Shown: positions 14,752 through 24,608, numbered from the stretch's first letter. The stretch: 64,000 nt of DNA from Flavobacterium sp. (GCF_039595935.1 NZ_JBCNKR010000006.1:1116001-1180000), one strand, 5' to 3'. The notes: a model not told the origin generated them from the sequence alone. A program made the numbers and translations.

Positions 14752-17427
14752 ATGACAGAAAAAAGAAGAGACCTTGTATTATCAGGATTAGAACCGTTGA
14801 TTATTACGCCGGAAAGTGTTTTCGTGAATGTTGGTGAGCGTACAAACGTAACAGGTTCAAGAAAATTCCTAAGATTAATCAAGGAAGAGAAATATGACGA
14901 GGCACTTGATATTGCAAGACAGCAGGTAGAAGGTGGAGCACAGATCATCGATATTAATATGGATGAAGGAATGCTTGACGGTGTTACGGCAATGACCAAA
15001 TTTTTGAATTTAATTGCTGCAGAACCAGATATTTCGAGAGTGCCGATTATGATCGACAGTTCGAAATGGGAAATCATTGAAGCTGGTCTAAAAGTAGTAC
15101 AAGGAAAAAGCGTTGTAAACTCGATTTCGTTAAAAGAAGGAGAAGAAGCTTTTATTCATCACGCCAAATTAATCAAACGTTACGGAGCGGCGGCGATTGT
15201 TATGGCTTTTGACGAAGTAGGTCAGGCCGATAATTACGATCGTAGAGTGGAGATTTGTGCGCGTTCGTATGATATTTTGGTGAACAAAGTTGGGTTTCCT
15301 CCACAGGACATTATTTTCGATTTGAATATTTTCCCAGTTGCAACGGGAATGGAAGAGCATAGATTGAACGCATTGGATTTCTTTAGAGGAACAAAATGGG
15401 TTCGCGAAAATCTTCCGCACGCACATATTAGTGGTGGAGTAAGTAACGTTTCGTTTTCTTTTAGAGGAAATGATACCGTTCGTGAAGCCATGCATTCTGT
15501 GTTTTTATACCACGCGATTAAAGAAGGAATGACAATGGGAATTGTAAATCCGGAAATGCTTACGATTTACGATGATATTCCGAAAGACTTATTAGAATAC
15601 GTTGAAGACGTAATTTTAGATAGACGCGACGATGCAACCGAAAGACTTTTGGATTTTGCTGAAAGTGTAAAAGGGGAAGCAAAAAGCGACGAAAAAACGG
15701 TTCAGGAGTGGCGTTTTGGAACTGTTCAGGAGCGTATTACACATTCATTGGTAAAAGGAATCGATGCTTTTATTGAAGAAGATGTTGAAGAAGCGCGTTT
15801 GACAGCAACAAAACCAATTGAAGTTATTGAGATTAACTTAATGGCTGGTATGAATGTGGTTGGAGATTTATTCGGAAGCGGAAAAATGTTCTTGCCTCAG
15901 GTTGTAAAATCGGCACGTGTAATGAAAAAAGCGGTTGCTTATTTATTGCCATTTATTGAAGCCAGCAAGCAAGCCGGAGACAAACAAGGAAATGGAAAAA
16001 TCCTGATGGCAACCGTAAAAGGCGACGTTCACGATATTGGTAAAAACATCGTTTCGGTAGTTTTGGCTTGTAATAACTACGAGATTGTAGATCTTGGTGT
16101 TATGGTGCCTCCGGAAAAAATCATTGCAGCGGCGATTGAACATGAAGTAGATATCATTGGATTAAGCGGACTGATCACGCCTTCGCTTGACGAAATGGTA
16201 TATTTAGCCAAAGAATTAGACAAACAAGATATTAAAATCCCAATTATGATTGGAGGAGCAACCACTTCGCGTGCGCATACTGCCGTGAAAATTGCACCTC
16301 AATACAGAGAAACTGTAATTCACGTAAACGATGCTTCGAGAGCCGTTACTGTTGCAGGAAATCTGTTAGATCATAATAGAAAAATATATGCGGCAGATAT
16401 TCGTGCAGAATACGATTCGTTTAGAGAAACGTTCTTAAATCGTTCAAGAGATAAAAACTTCCTGACGATTGAAGATGCTCGTAAAAACAAATTACAATTG
16501 GATTGGTCTGAATATACTCCGGTAAAACCAAAAACAATTGGCGCACAAACCATCGAAGTAGAATTGGATGTTTTGGTTCCGTATATCGACTGGACACCTT
16601 TTTTCCAGACTTGGGAATTGTATGGAAAATATCCGACAATTTTAACCGATGAGATTGTGGGTAAAGAAGCGACATCTGTTTTTAATGATGCTCAGGCGAT
16701 GCTGAAAGTTATTTTGGCTGAGAAAAAACTAAAAGCAAAAGGTATTTACGGAATTTTCCCTGCGAATCAGGTGGATGATGACGATATCGAATTGCGTGAT
16801 GAAAACGGAAAAGTATTAGAGAAATTCTTAACGCTTCGTCAGCAGTCGCAAAAAACAAAAGGCGCTCCAAATATTGCTTTAGCCGATTTTATTCTGCCAA
16901 AAGAAAGCGGAATTGAAGATTATATGGGAGCTTTCTGCGTAACAACCGGTTTTGGTGTAGATGAATGGGCTGCTGAATATGAAAAGAATCTAGACGATTA
17001 TAATTCGATTATGGTGAAAGCGCTTGCCGATCGTTTTGCCGAGGCTTTCGCCGAATATCTTCACGAGAGAGTTCGTAAGGATTTCTGGGGTTACGATTCA
17101 GAGGAATCTTTAACCAACGAAGAATTGATCAAAGAAACTTATAAAGGAATTCGTCCGGCTCCGGGTTATCCGGCTTGTCCAGATCACTTGGAAAAACCAA
17201 CAATCTGGAAACTCTTAGATGTTGAAAAACAAATTGGAGTGAAACTAACAGAAAGTATGGCAATGTGGCCGGCTTCATCGGTTTCAGGATATTACTTCGG
17301 AAATCCAAAAAGCCGTTATTTCGGACTCGGAAAAATAAAAGAAGATCAGGTTACAGATTACGCCAAACGCCGAAATGTACCGCTTGATTACGCAATGAAA
17401 TGGTTAAACCCTAATATAGCAGACTAG
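14752..17427 (+). CDS. metH: Cobalamin-dependent methionine synthase, folate/B12/activation part, split MetH
   Basis: The 891-residue large part of MetH. It has a pterin-binding domain ([16 protein letters not shown] at about 24-39), a helical cap, a B12-binding domain with DVHDIGKN (cobalt-ligand His427), and the SAM-dependent activation domain ending in [20 protein letters not shown]. It moves the methyl group of methyltetrahydrofolate through cobalamin to homocysteine held by the protein encoded at 13084-14088. MetF, encoded shortly downstream, supplies the methyl donor. Translation depends on leader elements between the two halves that include a hairpin repeat. Confidence 0.96.
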   Translation: MTEKRRDLVLSGLEPLIITPESVFVNVGERTNVTGSRKFLRLIKEEKYDEALDIARQQVEGGAQIIDINMDEGMLDGVTAMTKFLNLIAAEPDISRVPIMIDSSKWEIIEAGLKVVQGKSVVNSISLKEGEEAFIHHAKLIKRYGAAAIVMAFDEVGQADNYDRRVEICARSYDILVNKVGFPPQDIIFDLNIFPVATGMEEHRLNALDFFRGTKWVRENLPHAHISGGVSNVSFSFRGNDTVREAMHSVFLYHAIKEGMTMGIVNPEMLTIYDDIPKDLLEYVEDVILDRRDDATERLLDFAESVKGEAKSDEKTVQEWRFGTVQERITHSLVKGIDAFIEEDVEEARLTATKPIEVIEINLMAGMNVVGDLFGSGKMFLPQVVKSARVMKKAVAYLLPFIEASKQAGDKQGNGKILMATVKGDVHDIGKNIVSVVLACNNYEIVDLGVMVPPEKIIAAAIEHEVDIIGLSGLITPSLDEMVYLAKELDKQDIKIPIMIGGATTSRAHTAVKIAPQYRETVIHVNDASRAVTVAGNLLDHNRKIYAADIRAEYDSFRETFLNRSRDKNFLTIEDARKNKLQLDWSEYTPVKPKTIGAQTIEVELDVLVPYIDWTPFFQTWELYGKYPTILTDEIVGKEATSVFNDAQAMLKVILAEKKLKAKGIYGIFPANQVDDDDIELRDENGKVLEKFLTLRQQSQKTKGAPNIALADFILPKESGIEDYMGAFCVTTGFGVDEWAAEYEKNLDDYNSIMVKALADRFAEAFAEYLHERVRKDFWGYDSEESLTNEELIKETYKGIRPAPGYPACPDHLEKPTIWKLLDVEKQIGVKLTESMAMWPASSVSGYYFGNPKSRYFGLGKIKEDQVTDYAKRRNVPLDYAMKWLNPNIAD

Positions 17428-17430
17428 AAT

Positions 17431-17515
17431 AGTTGATGGTTGATGGTTTTTGGTTGATAGGTTTGAACGCGAAATGCCAACAACTATCAACCATCAACAA
17501 ACAACTATAAAAAAA
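17431..17515. repeat. TTGATGGTT word repeats with inverse copies
   Basis: Two to three copies of GTTGATGGTT and relatives are followed by inverse words such as CAACTATCAACCATCAAC, which could form a hairpin. Copies in the inverse sense flank the other side of the broken gene, at 17864-17926. Confidence 0.5.
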
Positions 17516-17859
17516 ATGGAATACAGTAAATTGGAAGTTTGGATGGAAGCGCGTAAGTTGGTGAATTTGTTGTATGATTTTTCAAAATTGTTTCCAAAAG
17601 AAGAATTATTTGGATTGACAAATCAAATGAGAGCTGCGATTTCAATACCATCAAATATAGCAGAAGGCAGACTTCAAAAGAAACAATACATTTTCTTCAT
17701 ATATCTAGAGGATCACTATATGAATTAGAAACTCAATTTTATCTAGCATTAGATCAAAAATATATTGAAGAAAATAATTTTAACATAGCGCTTAGTCAGA
17801 TTCAGATTTGTAAAAAGTTATTAAACGGTTTTATTAACTACTATAAAAAAATAATATAG
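17516..17859 (+). pseudogene. Frameshifted four-helix bundle protein (23S rRNA intervening-sequence type)
   Basis: The ATG at 17516 starts MEYSKLEVWMEARKLVNLLY and reads QMRAAISIPSNIAEG, the family hallmark. The frame then leaves the family pattern and stops at 17728. The matching continuation lies in another frame from about 17668 (QTSKETIHFLHISRGSLYELETQF) and ends at the TAG at 17857-17859. A few bases near 17667 therefore seem to be lost, where relatives usually have extra Gly/Ser/Arg. The first part alone would make a truncated protein. Function of the family outside 23S rRNA insertions is unclear. Confidence 0.8.
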
Positions 17860-17888
17860 TTGAGATTGTAATTGTTGAGTTCCGAAAG

Positions 17889-17916
17889 AACCATCAACCA
17901 TCAACCATCAACCATC
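17889..17916. repeat. Tandem AACCATC repeat (four units)
   Basis: Four direct 7-base units AACCATC stand just before the metF start codon. They are the inverse of the TTGATGGTT words at 17431. Confidence 0.7.
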
Positions 17917-17928
17917 AACTAAAAACTA

Positions 17929-18885
17929 ATGAAAGTAACAGAACATATAGAAAACGCCAAAGGGAAAACATTATTCTCATTTGAAATTATTCCGCCTCAA
18001 AAAGGGAAAAGCATTCAGGAATTATACGATAATATTGATCCATTAATGGAGTTTAAACCACCATTTATTGATGTAACCACTTCTCGTGAAGAGTACATTT
18101 ATATTGATCGCGGTAATGGACTTTTGGACAAAAAACTGACTCGTATGCGTCCGGGAACGCTTGGAATCTGCGCTTCTATAAAACATAAATACAATGTTGA
18201 TACTGTTCCGCATTTGCTTTGCGGCGGATTTACGCAGGAAGAAACCGAATATATGCTGGTTGATTGTCAATATTTAGGAATCAATAATGTAATGGCGCTT
18301 CGAGGCGATGCAATGAAAGACGAACAATCTTTTGTGCCAAAAGCTGGTGGTAATCATTACGCAGTTGATTTGGTTCGTCAAATCAAAGATTTAAATTGTG
18401 GAAAATATCTACATGAATTAATGGATACAGATAATAAAGCAGATTTCTGTATTGGTGTTGCGGGTTATCCTGAAAAGCATTTAGAATCTCCTTCTTTACA
18501 ATCAGATTTAAAACGATTAAAAGAAAAAGTAGACGCAGGAGCAGATTATGTGGTAACACAGATGTTTTTTGACAACTCAAAATATTTTGCCTTTGTAGAA
18601 AAAGCAAGAGAAATGGGCATCACCATTCCGATTATTCCTGGAATTAAACCAATTGCTGTTCAAAGACATTTACAAGTTTTACCACAGATTTTCAGAATCG
18701 ATTTGCCTGAAGATTTAATTGATGCTGTTGATAAATGCAAAAACAATGCTGAAATCAAACAAGTCGGAATCGAATGGGCGATTCAGCAGTCATTAGAATT
18801 AAAAGCCGCAGGAGTTCCGTTTTTACATTATTATTCAATGGGTAAATCTGAGAATATCCGCCAGATCGCAAGTAAGGTTTTTTAA
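17929..18885 (+). CDS. metF: Methylenetetrahydrofolate reductase MetF
   Basis: A flavoprotein that makes 5-methyltetrahydrofolate, the methyl donor for the methionine synthase encoded just upstream. The 318-residue protein starts with the conserved FSFEIIPPQKGKSIQELY. It has VTQMFFDNSKYFAFVEKA and IPIIPGIKPI in the expected places for the MTHFR barrel. Length is normal. It closes the methionine gene run started at the SAM riboswitch, although the repeat-rich gap before it may uncouple it. Confidence 0.96.
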   Translation: MKVTEHIENAKGKTLFSFEIIPPQKGKSIQELYDNIDPLMEFKPPFIDVTTSREEYIYIDRGNGLLDKKLTRMRPGTLGICASIKHKYNVDTVPHLLCGGFTQEETEYMLVDCQYLGINNVMALRGDAMKDEQSFVPKAGGNHYAVDLVRQIKDLNCGKYLHELMDTDNKADFCIGVAGYPEKHLESPSLQSDLKRLKEKVDAGADYVVTQMFFDNSKYFAFVEKAREMGITIPIIPGIKPIAVQRHLQVLPQIFRIDLPEDLIDAVDKCKNNAEIKQVGIEWAIQQSLELKAAGVPFLHYYSMGKSENIRQIASKVF

Positions 18886-18900
18886 TGTCATTGCGAGGAA

Positions 18901-18929
18901 CTTTGTCAAAGTTTAAAACTTTGACAAAG
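18901..18929. repeat. 29-base palindrome, copy 1 (CTTTGTCAAAG arms)
   Basis: Arms CTTTGTCAAAGTTT and AAACTTTGACAAAG surround one base. Near-identical copies are at 48134-48162 and 52772-52800. It follows the metF stop codon by 16 bases. Confidence 0.8.
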
Positions 18930-19025
18930 TTGTAGAGAACTAAGAAGGCGGTCTTGGAATTTGGACCCGAGCGTAAGCGAATTGGCGAAGCAATTTTAAA
19001 ATTTTGGAATTTAAATTTTACAGTC

Positions 19026-19679
19026 ATGAAAAATGAAGAACTACAAGCCATCGCCTCACAACTAAAACATCCATCGGGAGAAAAAGGAATTGAAATGGGA
19101 AATATGATGAACGAAACAAACATCAATATGACCAAGCATTCCATTCAAAATCTAAATATTTCAAAGGAAAATAGAATTCTGGAACTAGGCCACGGAAACG
19201 CAGGGCATGTTGAATTTCTATTTGAACAAGCGGAAAAACTAAAATACTACGGACTGGAAATGTCGGAACTGATGTTTCAGGAAGCGCGACAGATCAATCG
19301 AAATTTTGTTTCCCAAAAACAGGCTTTCTTTTCACTTTATGACGGAAATACGATTCCGTTTGAAGATGGATTATTCGATAAAATATTTACCATAAATACG
19401 ATTTATTTCTGGCAAAAACCTGAAGAATTGCTTTCAGAAATCTACAGAGTTTTAAAACCAAGCGGTACTTTTTGTTTGACATTTGCCGAAGAAGATTTCA
19501 TGAAAACACTGCCTTTTACCCAATTTGAATTTGAATTGTACAGCACGGAAAAAGCGCAGAATTTGATCAAAAAATCAGATTTTAAAATCGTTTACACTGA
19601 AACCCAGACTGAAAAAGTAAAAAGTAAAACCGGCGAATTGGTCGAAAGAGCTTTTACGACTATTGTGCTGGAGAAATAA
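19026..19679 (+). CDS. Class I SAM-dependent methyltransferase
   Basis: A 217-residue soluble protein. Motif I is RILELGHGNAGHVEFL, followed by YYGLEMSELMFQEA and the post-motif region DGLFDKIFTINTIYFWQKPEELLSEIYRVLKPSG that is typical of Methyltransf_11 proteins. Substrate unknown. The frame reaches upstream to 18954 through repeat-like sequence, but the ATG at 19026 gives a normal N-terminus. It stands alone between metF and the symporter gene. Confidence 0.85.
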   Translation: MKNEELQAIASQLKHPSGEKGIEMGNMMNETNINMTKHSIQNLNISKENRILELGHGNAGHVEFLFEQAEKLKYYGLEMSELMFQEARQINRNFVSQKQAFFSLYDGNTIPFEDGLFDKIFTINTIYFWQKPEELLSEIYRVLKPSGTFCLTFAEEDFMKTLPFTQFEFELYSTEKAQNLIKKSDFKIVYTETQTEKVKSKTGELVERAFTTIVLEK

Positions 19680-19683
19680 AGTT

Positions 19684-19797
19684 TTGCCACAGATTACACA
19701 GATTAAAAGGATTTTTTTCTTTTGCAACTAATTTCAAATTTCCACGAATTAATTTATTCACATTCAAATCTGTGTAAATCATTTTAATCTGTGGCGA
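19684..19797. repeat. CCACAGATT inverted repeat
   Basis: GCCACAGATTACACAGATTAAAA near 19686 is mirrored by TTTTAATCTGTGGC near 19783. The same words occur at 24744-24775 and, in altered form, at 37242-37310. It may terminate transcription of the methyltransferase gene. Confidence 0.55.
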
Positions 19798-19879
19798 AAA
19801 AAAAATGATTAATTCTTACATTTTTTGAGTACTTTCATTTTTTATTATCAATCTTTCTGAATTATAATCCACAACAGTT

Positions 19880-21103
19880 ATGGAAGTTAAGAAAATCAAT
19901 TTTTTACAGAATTACAGCAGTATTTTATGGCTTTTGGGCGGTATTATAATCGGAAGTATTTTCGGGTTAGTGTTTGGGGAAGATGTTTTGATCATAAAAC
20001 CTTTGGGTGATATTTTCCTGAATTTACTTTTCACAGCGATTATTCCGCTTATTTTTTTCACGATTGGTTCTTCGGTTGCGAATCTGGAAAGAACAGAAAA
20101 GCTAGGAAAACTGTTTGTCATAATGGTATTGGTTTTTCTCGCTACCATTTTAATTTCGGCCATTGTGATGATTTGTGCTGTTTATCTTTTTCCAATCCAT
20201 GAAGATATAGCAATTGCCAAAGTTCCGTTTGAAGAAGTAACCTCAGGATCAGCAGGAGATCAAATTGCGAAACTGCTTACTGCTAATGATTTCTTCGAAT
20301 TATTATCTCGAAAAAGTATGCTGGCATTGATTATTTTCTCTTTTTTAGTGGGTTTTGCAACCTTACAAGCGGGAGAAAAAGGAAATGCTTTCAAGAGTTT
20401 TCTCGATTCGGGAAATGAAGTAATGAAGCAGCTTTTAAACATCATCATGAAATCTGCTCCAATAGGTTTAGGAGCTTATTTCGCTTATCAGGTTGGAGTT
20501 TTTGGACCACAATTGCTGGGAGTTTATGCAAAACCTATGGCGGTTTATTATGCTGCCTGTGTGTTTTATTTCTTTGTCTTCTTTAGTTTATATGCACTCG
20601 TTGCTGGCGGAAAACGTGCTTTTAAAGTTTTTTGGAGTAATAATATAACTCCATCTTTAACGGCAGTAGGAACCTGCAGCAGTATTGCAACGATTCCTGC
20701 CAATTTAACTGCGGCAGAAAAAATGGGAATTCCGGCACACGTTAGAAATCTGGTAATTCCGCTTGGAGGGCCTTTACATAAAGACGGTTCGAGTATGTCC
20801 TCCATTTTAAAAATAACTTTTTTGTTTGCCATGTTTGGGAAAGATTTTTCAGATCCGATGACAATTCTTCTGGCTCTCGGAATTACAGTTATAGTTTCGA
20901 TTGTTGAAGGCGGAATCCCAAATGGAGGTTATATAGGCGAAATTCTGGCCATAACAGTTTATGGTTTTCCAATGGAACAAGCGCTTCCGGTTGCTATGAT
21001 TCTCGGAACTCTCGTTGACCCAATTGCTACTTTATTAAACGCAAATGGAGATGTAATTTGTTCTATGATGGTTTCCAGATTTTCAGAAAAGACCAAATGG
21101 TAG
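19880..21103 (+). CDS. Dicarboxylate/amino acid:cation symporter (DAACS family)
   Basis: A 407-residue secondary transporter, related to GltP and DctA, that takes up glutamate, aspartate or C4-dicarboxylates with protons or sodium. Family marks are the serine-rich stretch TAVGTCSSIATIPANL, the tip PLGGPLHKDGSSM and the late helix region with EGGIPNGGYIGE and DPIATLLNANGD. Eight or so hydrophobic segments are visible. A decarboxylase gene follows after 60-100 bases of repeats, so uptake and decarboxylation of the same amino acid are possible but not proven. Confidence 0.92.
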   Translation: MEVKKINFLQNYSSILWLLGGIIIGSIFGLVFGEDVLIIKPLGDIFLNLLFTAIIPLIFFTIGSSVANLERTEKLGKLFVIMVLVFLATILISAIVMICAVYLFPIHEDIAIAKVPFEEVTSGSAGDQIAKLLTANDFFELLSRKSMLALIIFSFLVGFATLQAGEKGNAFKSFLDSGNEVMKQLLNIIMKSAPIGLGAYFAYQVGVFGPQLLGVYAKPMAVYYAACVFYFFVFFSLYALVAGGKRAFKVFWSNNITPSLTAVGTCSSIATIPANLTAAEKMGIPAHVRNLVIPLGGPLHKDGSSMSSILKITFLFAMFGKDFSDPMTILLALGITVIVSIVEGGIPNGGYIGEILAITVYGFPMEQALPVAMILGTLVDPIATLLNANGDVICSMMVSRFSEKTKW

Positions 21104-21117
21104 CTTAAATATAATAG

Positions 21118-21190
21118 TCAAAAGTTGTAAAGTCGAAAGTCATAAAGCCCTTAACTTTTGACTTTATGACTTTCGACTTTATGACTTTAA
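21118..21190. repeat. AAAGTCGAAAGTCATAAAG inverted words
   Basis: GTCGAAAGTCATAAAG and the inverse CTTTATGACTTTCGAC form a long hairpin between the symporter and decarboxylase genes. The same words occur at 26330-26490. Confidence 0.65.
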
Positions 21191-21201
21191 AAATCTATAC
21201 T

Positions 21202-22605
21202 ATGAATTCAATATTACAGCACGATCTTAATAATTTCGAAAATATTTTAGAAAAAGCAAAACTGCAGGGAATTGATTTCCTGAATAATCTGAATACGATT
21301 TCAACTTCAAATAAAGAAACTATTGATCCGAAACGTCATCTGAACGAATTAGGGTTAGGTTCTGAAGAAGCTCTAAAAGAGTTTAAAGAACGACTAGCTC
21401 CTTTATTAGTTTCATCACCCGGTCCGCGTTATTGGGGATTTGTTACGGGAGGTTCAACACCTGCTTCTATTGTAGGCGACTGGCTGGCATCGGTTTACGA
21501 TCAAAATACGCAGTCTGTAACTTCGCAGGGTGGAAATTCAGCTTTAATAGAATTTGAAACGATTAATTTATTGCTTCAATTATTAGAACTTCCTGATTCG
21601 TTTTTAGGCGGATTTGTTACCGGAGCAACTATGTCAAATTTTACGAGTTTGGCTGTTGCCAGACAATGGTTTGGAAAACAGTTTGGAAAAGATTTTGCTA
21701 AAAACGGAATTTCTGAAACCATCAATATTTTAACGGCAACGCCGCATTCTTCTTCTGTAAAATCATTGTCGATGTTAGGAATCGGGAGTCAGAATTATAC
21801 GGTTGTAAAAACTATTGAAGGAAATCGCGAAGCTTTGGATTTGACCGATTTAGAGGAAAAAATTAAAGCTTTAAACGGAAAACCTTTCATCCTGATTTCA
21901 AGTGCAGGAACGGTAAATACAGCCGATTTTGATGATTTTGAAGCGATTACTAAACTAAAAGAAAAATACAATTTCTGGTGGCATATTGACGGTGCTTTTG
22001 GAGGTTTTGCAGCAGTTTCAGAAAAATACAAACATTTCGTAAAAGGCTGGGAAGAAGCAGACAGTATCACAATTGATTGTCATAAATGGCTGAATGTACC
22101 TTATGAAAGCGCTTTTTATTTAGTTAAAAAAGAGCATATCAATTTACAGATCGAAACTTTCCAAAATTCAAATGCACCTTATTTAGGAAATGCTTTGGAG
22201 AATTTTAATTACCTAAATGTAGTTCCTGAAAATTCAAGACGTTTAAGAGCGCTTCCGGTTTGGTTTTCTTTAGTAGCTTATGGGAAAGAAGGTTTTCAGG
22301 ATTTAATTGAAAAAAGCACATTGCTGGCACTTCATTTTGGAAATGCATTGGCCGATGACGGAAGATTTGAGCTTTTAGCACCAATTCGATTAAACAATGT
22401 TTGTTTTACTTTAAAAGGAAATGAAAACCAAGAGAAAGTTGCTTCATTTTTAACTCAGCTGAATGATACCGGAAAAGTATTTATGACACCTACTTTTTAT
22501 GAGAATAAAAAAGGAATTCGTGCTTCATTCGTAAACTGGCGAACGACAGAAGAAGATATTAGAATTGTTATAGAAGAAATGAAAACAATTCTTGAAAATT
22601 TATAA
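21202..22605 (+). CDS. Pyridoxal-dependent amino acid decarboxylase, group II
   Basis: A PLP enzyme of the glutamate/aromatic amino acid decarboxylase family, 467 residues from the ATG at 21202. Key parts are WHIDGAFGGFA, where the Asp holds the pyridine nitrogen, and SITIDCHKWLNVPYE with the PLP lysine in HKW. The substrate cannot be read from the sequence. Relatives in Flavobacterium are annotated as aspartate or aromatic amino acid decarboxylases. A longer frame from 21166 runs through the repeat and was not used. It is followed by a strong terminator. Confidence 0.88.
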   Translation: MNSILQHDLNNFENILEKAKLQGIDFLNNLNTISTSNKETIDPKRHLNELGLGSEEALKEFKERLAPLLVSSPGPRYWGFVTGGSTPASIVGDWLASVYDQNTQSVTSQGGNSALIEFETINLLLQLLELPDSFLGGFVTGATMSNFTSLAVARQWFGKQFGKDFAKNGISETINILTATPHSSSVKSLSMLGIGSQNYTVVKTIEGNREALDLTDLEEKIKALNGKPFILISSAGTVNTADFDDFEAITKLKEKYNFWWHIDGAFGGFAAVSEKYKHFVKGWEEADSITIDCHKWLNVPYESAFYLVKKEHINLQIETFQNSNAPYLGNALENFNYLNVVPENSRRLRALPVWFSLVAYGKEGFQDLIEKSTLLALHFGNALADDGRFELLAPIRLNNVCFTLKGNENQEKVASFLTQLNDTGKVFMTPTFYENKKGIRASFVNWRTTEEDIRIVIEEMKTILENL

Positions 22606-22616
22606 TATAAGAATAA

Positions 22617-22652
22617 AAGAGCCTGCTAAATTTAGCAGGCTCTTTTTTCAAA
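22617..22652. terminator. Strong terminator after the decarboxylase gene
   Basis: The perfect stem GAGCCTGCTAAA/TTTAGCAGGCTC is followed by T-runs on both sides, so it can work in both directions. Confidence 0.9.
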
Positions 22653-22857
22653 AAAAATAAAAAACAAAAAAACAAGTTTCAAGGGATCAAATTATATTCT
22701 ATAGATTTAAGACCAATGTCTAATTCAATTATCTGTTGCAAATATAATATTATTTATAACAAGTCTAAATAAAAATAAATAAAAAATATTCAATAAAATA
22801 GTAATTGTTTGATAACAAGAAAGGAAGAGTTTAAAACAAGAGATTTTATTAAAAAGA
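22653..22857. other. Gene-free AT-rich stretch
   Basis: No credible open reading frame was found. The only signal is CAAATATA at 22739-22746, which on the minus strand reads as the promoter box TATATTTG and points toward the terminator at 22617. Confidence 0.4.
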
Positions 22858-22900
22858 AAAACCAATTTATTCGCGTTAAAAGAATAAATTGGTTTTAAAA
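22858..22900 (-). terminator. Terminator after gldA
   Basis: AAAACCAATTTATTC pairs with GAATAAATTGGTTTT around a 9-base loop. On the minus strand the stem is followed by TTCTTTTT. It lies about 30 bases beyond the gldA stop codon. Confidence 0.75.
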
Positions 22901-22928
22901 CTGAAAACTGAGACTGTAAACGGAATAC

Positions 22929-23825
22929 TTATTTAGTAATTTCTCTAAAGACAGCTTCTAGATTTTTATTTTTTTGATTTAATTGTAAAGTTTTTAAACC
23001 ATTTTCTGAAGCAAAATCAAAAATGGCAGGGCGCATGTCTTTATCTGTAATAAAAGTCAGTTCCCAGGTCATGTCATGTGTATTTTTGTACGAAGAAATA
23101 TTTTCAAGTTTTGCTAAAAGTTGTTCTTCAACTTTATAATCAAACTCAACCTCAATAACTTGCTCTTTGTTTGCAGTAACTAAATGGTCTAATTTGTTAT
23201 CCGCAACGATTTGTCCTTTATCAATAATTATGACACGGTCGCAAATTGCTTCGACTTCCTGCATAATATGTGTCGAAAGAAAAATGGTTTTATCTTTTCC
23301 AATATTTTTGATGACATTTCTAATTTCCATTAACTGATTCGGATCCAGACCAGTAGTTGGTTCATCTAAAATTAAAACATCAGGATTGTGTAGTAAAGCG
23401 TTGGCAAGTCCCACACGCTGGCGGTATCCTTTAGAGAGCTGACTGATCTTTTTATGACTTTCCGGTGTCAGTCCTGTCAGTTGAATTACTTCATCAATTC
23501 TTGATTTTGGCACGTTATAAACATCGGCATTAAAAGCCAAATACTCACGAACATACAAATCCAAATACAACGGATTATGCTCTGGTAAATAACCAATCGA
23601 CTGCTGTACTGCTTTTGTGTTTGTCATGACATCGTGACCATTTACAAGGGCTGAGCCGCTGTCGGCAAGTAAATAAGTGGTCAAAATTTTCATTAAAGTA
23701 GATTTTCCAGCTCCGTTTGGACCCAGAAATCCAACTATTTCTCCCTTTTCAATTTTAAAAGAAATTTCATTTAAAGCTTTTTGCTCTCCGTAACTTTTTG
23801 ATATACTGTTTACTTCTATCGACAT
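22929..23825 (-). CDS. gldA: Gliding motility ABC transporter ATP-binding subunit GldA
   Basis: The ATPase of the GldAFG transporter, first found as required for gliding in Flavobacterium johnsoniae. The 298-residue protein has Walker A GPNGAGKST (35-43), the signature LSKGYRQRVGLANALL, Walker B VLILDEPTTGLDP and a switch His in STHIMQEVE. Its N-terminus MSIEVNSISKSYGEQKALN fits GldA closely. The permease genes gldF and gldG are not in the window, as expected for this genus. A TACTTTTG box lies 17 bases before the start on the minus strand (23842-23849), which implies a very short leader. Confidence 0.93.
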   Translation of the reverse strand: MSIEVNSISKSYGEQKALNEISFKIEKGEIVGFLGPNGAGKSTLMKILTTYLLADSGSALVNGHDVMTNTKAVQQSIGYLPEHNPLYLDLYVREYLAFNADVYNVPKSRIDEVIQLTGLTPESHKKISQLSKGYRQRVGLANALLHNPDVLILDEPTTGLDPNQLMEIRNVIKNIGKDKTIFLSTHIMQEVEAICDRVIIIDKGQIVADNKLDHLVTANKEQVIEVEFDYKVEEQLLAKLENISSYKNTHDMTWELTFITDKDMRPAIFDFASENGLKTLQLNQKNKNLEAVFREITK

Positions 23826-23972
23826 GATTTTTTATTTGCTACAAAAGTAAACAGAAATAGTCTCGATTACTAAAAATAATCTTCTAAAGTAATTATAAAA
23901 AAAATTAAAGAGCCCAGTATTCACGGCATTGTTCTTGTTAATGAAATGCTAAAATTAAAAAATACCCAAATC

Positions 23973-24551
23973 ATGAAAAAAATTCTAGTGATGGCTGCTT
24001 TAGCTATCTGCAGTTTTGCAAACGCACAAAAAGGTACAATCTTAGTAGGTGGAAACGTTGCTTATTCTTCTGAAACAACTGATTACACTAATTCTGAAAC
24101 TAAAAGCAATCAATTTAGTTTTTCTCCAAAAGTAGGTTACCAATTTCACGAAAACTGGACAGTAGGGGGTGAATTTACTGTAGCTTCTTCAAAAAATGAT
24201 CAAGGAATCAATGAGTACAAAACTAATGATTTCAAAATTGGAGCATTTGTACGTTACTCTGTGCCATTAAACCAAACTTTCTCTGTATTTGCTGATTTAG
24301 GAGCTGGTATCCAAAACAGAACTGAGAAAGATTATGTAGGACCAAACTACACAAAATACAAAGCAGACGGAATGTATGTAGGTATTACTCCAGCTCTTTT
24401 CATTAACATGAAACAAGGTTTTGGTTTAAACTTTAGCATTGGTGGTTTAGGTTACAATACTTATAGCTACGATAACAATGGTCCGGATGTTAGCAATTTC
24501 AACTTCAACTTCGGACAAACATTTAACATTGGAATCTCTAAAAACTTCTAA
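23973..24551 (+). CDS. Outer membrane beta-barrel protein
   Basis: A 192-residue secreted protein. The signal peptide is MKKILVMAALAICSFANAQ with cleavage after Ala-Asn-Ala. The rest alternates polar and hydrophobic residues in strands, such as KVGYQFHENWTVGGEFTV and FKIGAFVRYSVPLNQTFSVF, and ends in a C-terminal aromatic residue (NIGISKNF) typical of outer membrane barrels. It is likely a small eight-stranded barrel of unknown function. The frame opens earlier at 23946, but the ATG at 23973 starts the signal peptide. Confidence 0.88.
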   Translation: MKKILVMAALAICSFANAQKGTILVGGNVAYSSETTDYTNSETKSNQFSFSPKVGYQFHENWTVGGEFTVASSKNDQGINEYKTNDFKIGAFVRYSVPLNQTFSVFADLGAGIQNRTEKDYVGPNYTKYKADGMYVGITPALFINMKQGFGLNFSIGGLGYNTYSYDNNGPDVSNFNFNFGQTFNIGISKNF

Positions 24552-24574
24552 TCTTAAGTTTTATATTCAATTTC

Positions 24575-24608
24575 AGAAAGCACTCCAAACGGGGTGCTTT
24601 TTTATATT
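24575..24608 (+). terminator. Terminator after the beta-barrel gene
   Basis: AAAGCACTCC and GGGGTGCTTT form a stem with a short AAAC loop, followed by six T. Confidence 0.85.

Noticed and set aside
17889..17916. Tandem AACCATC units considered as a CRISPR fragment
   Set aside because: Units are 7 bases with no spacers and no cas genes are present.
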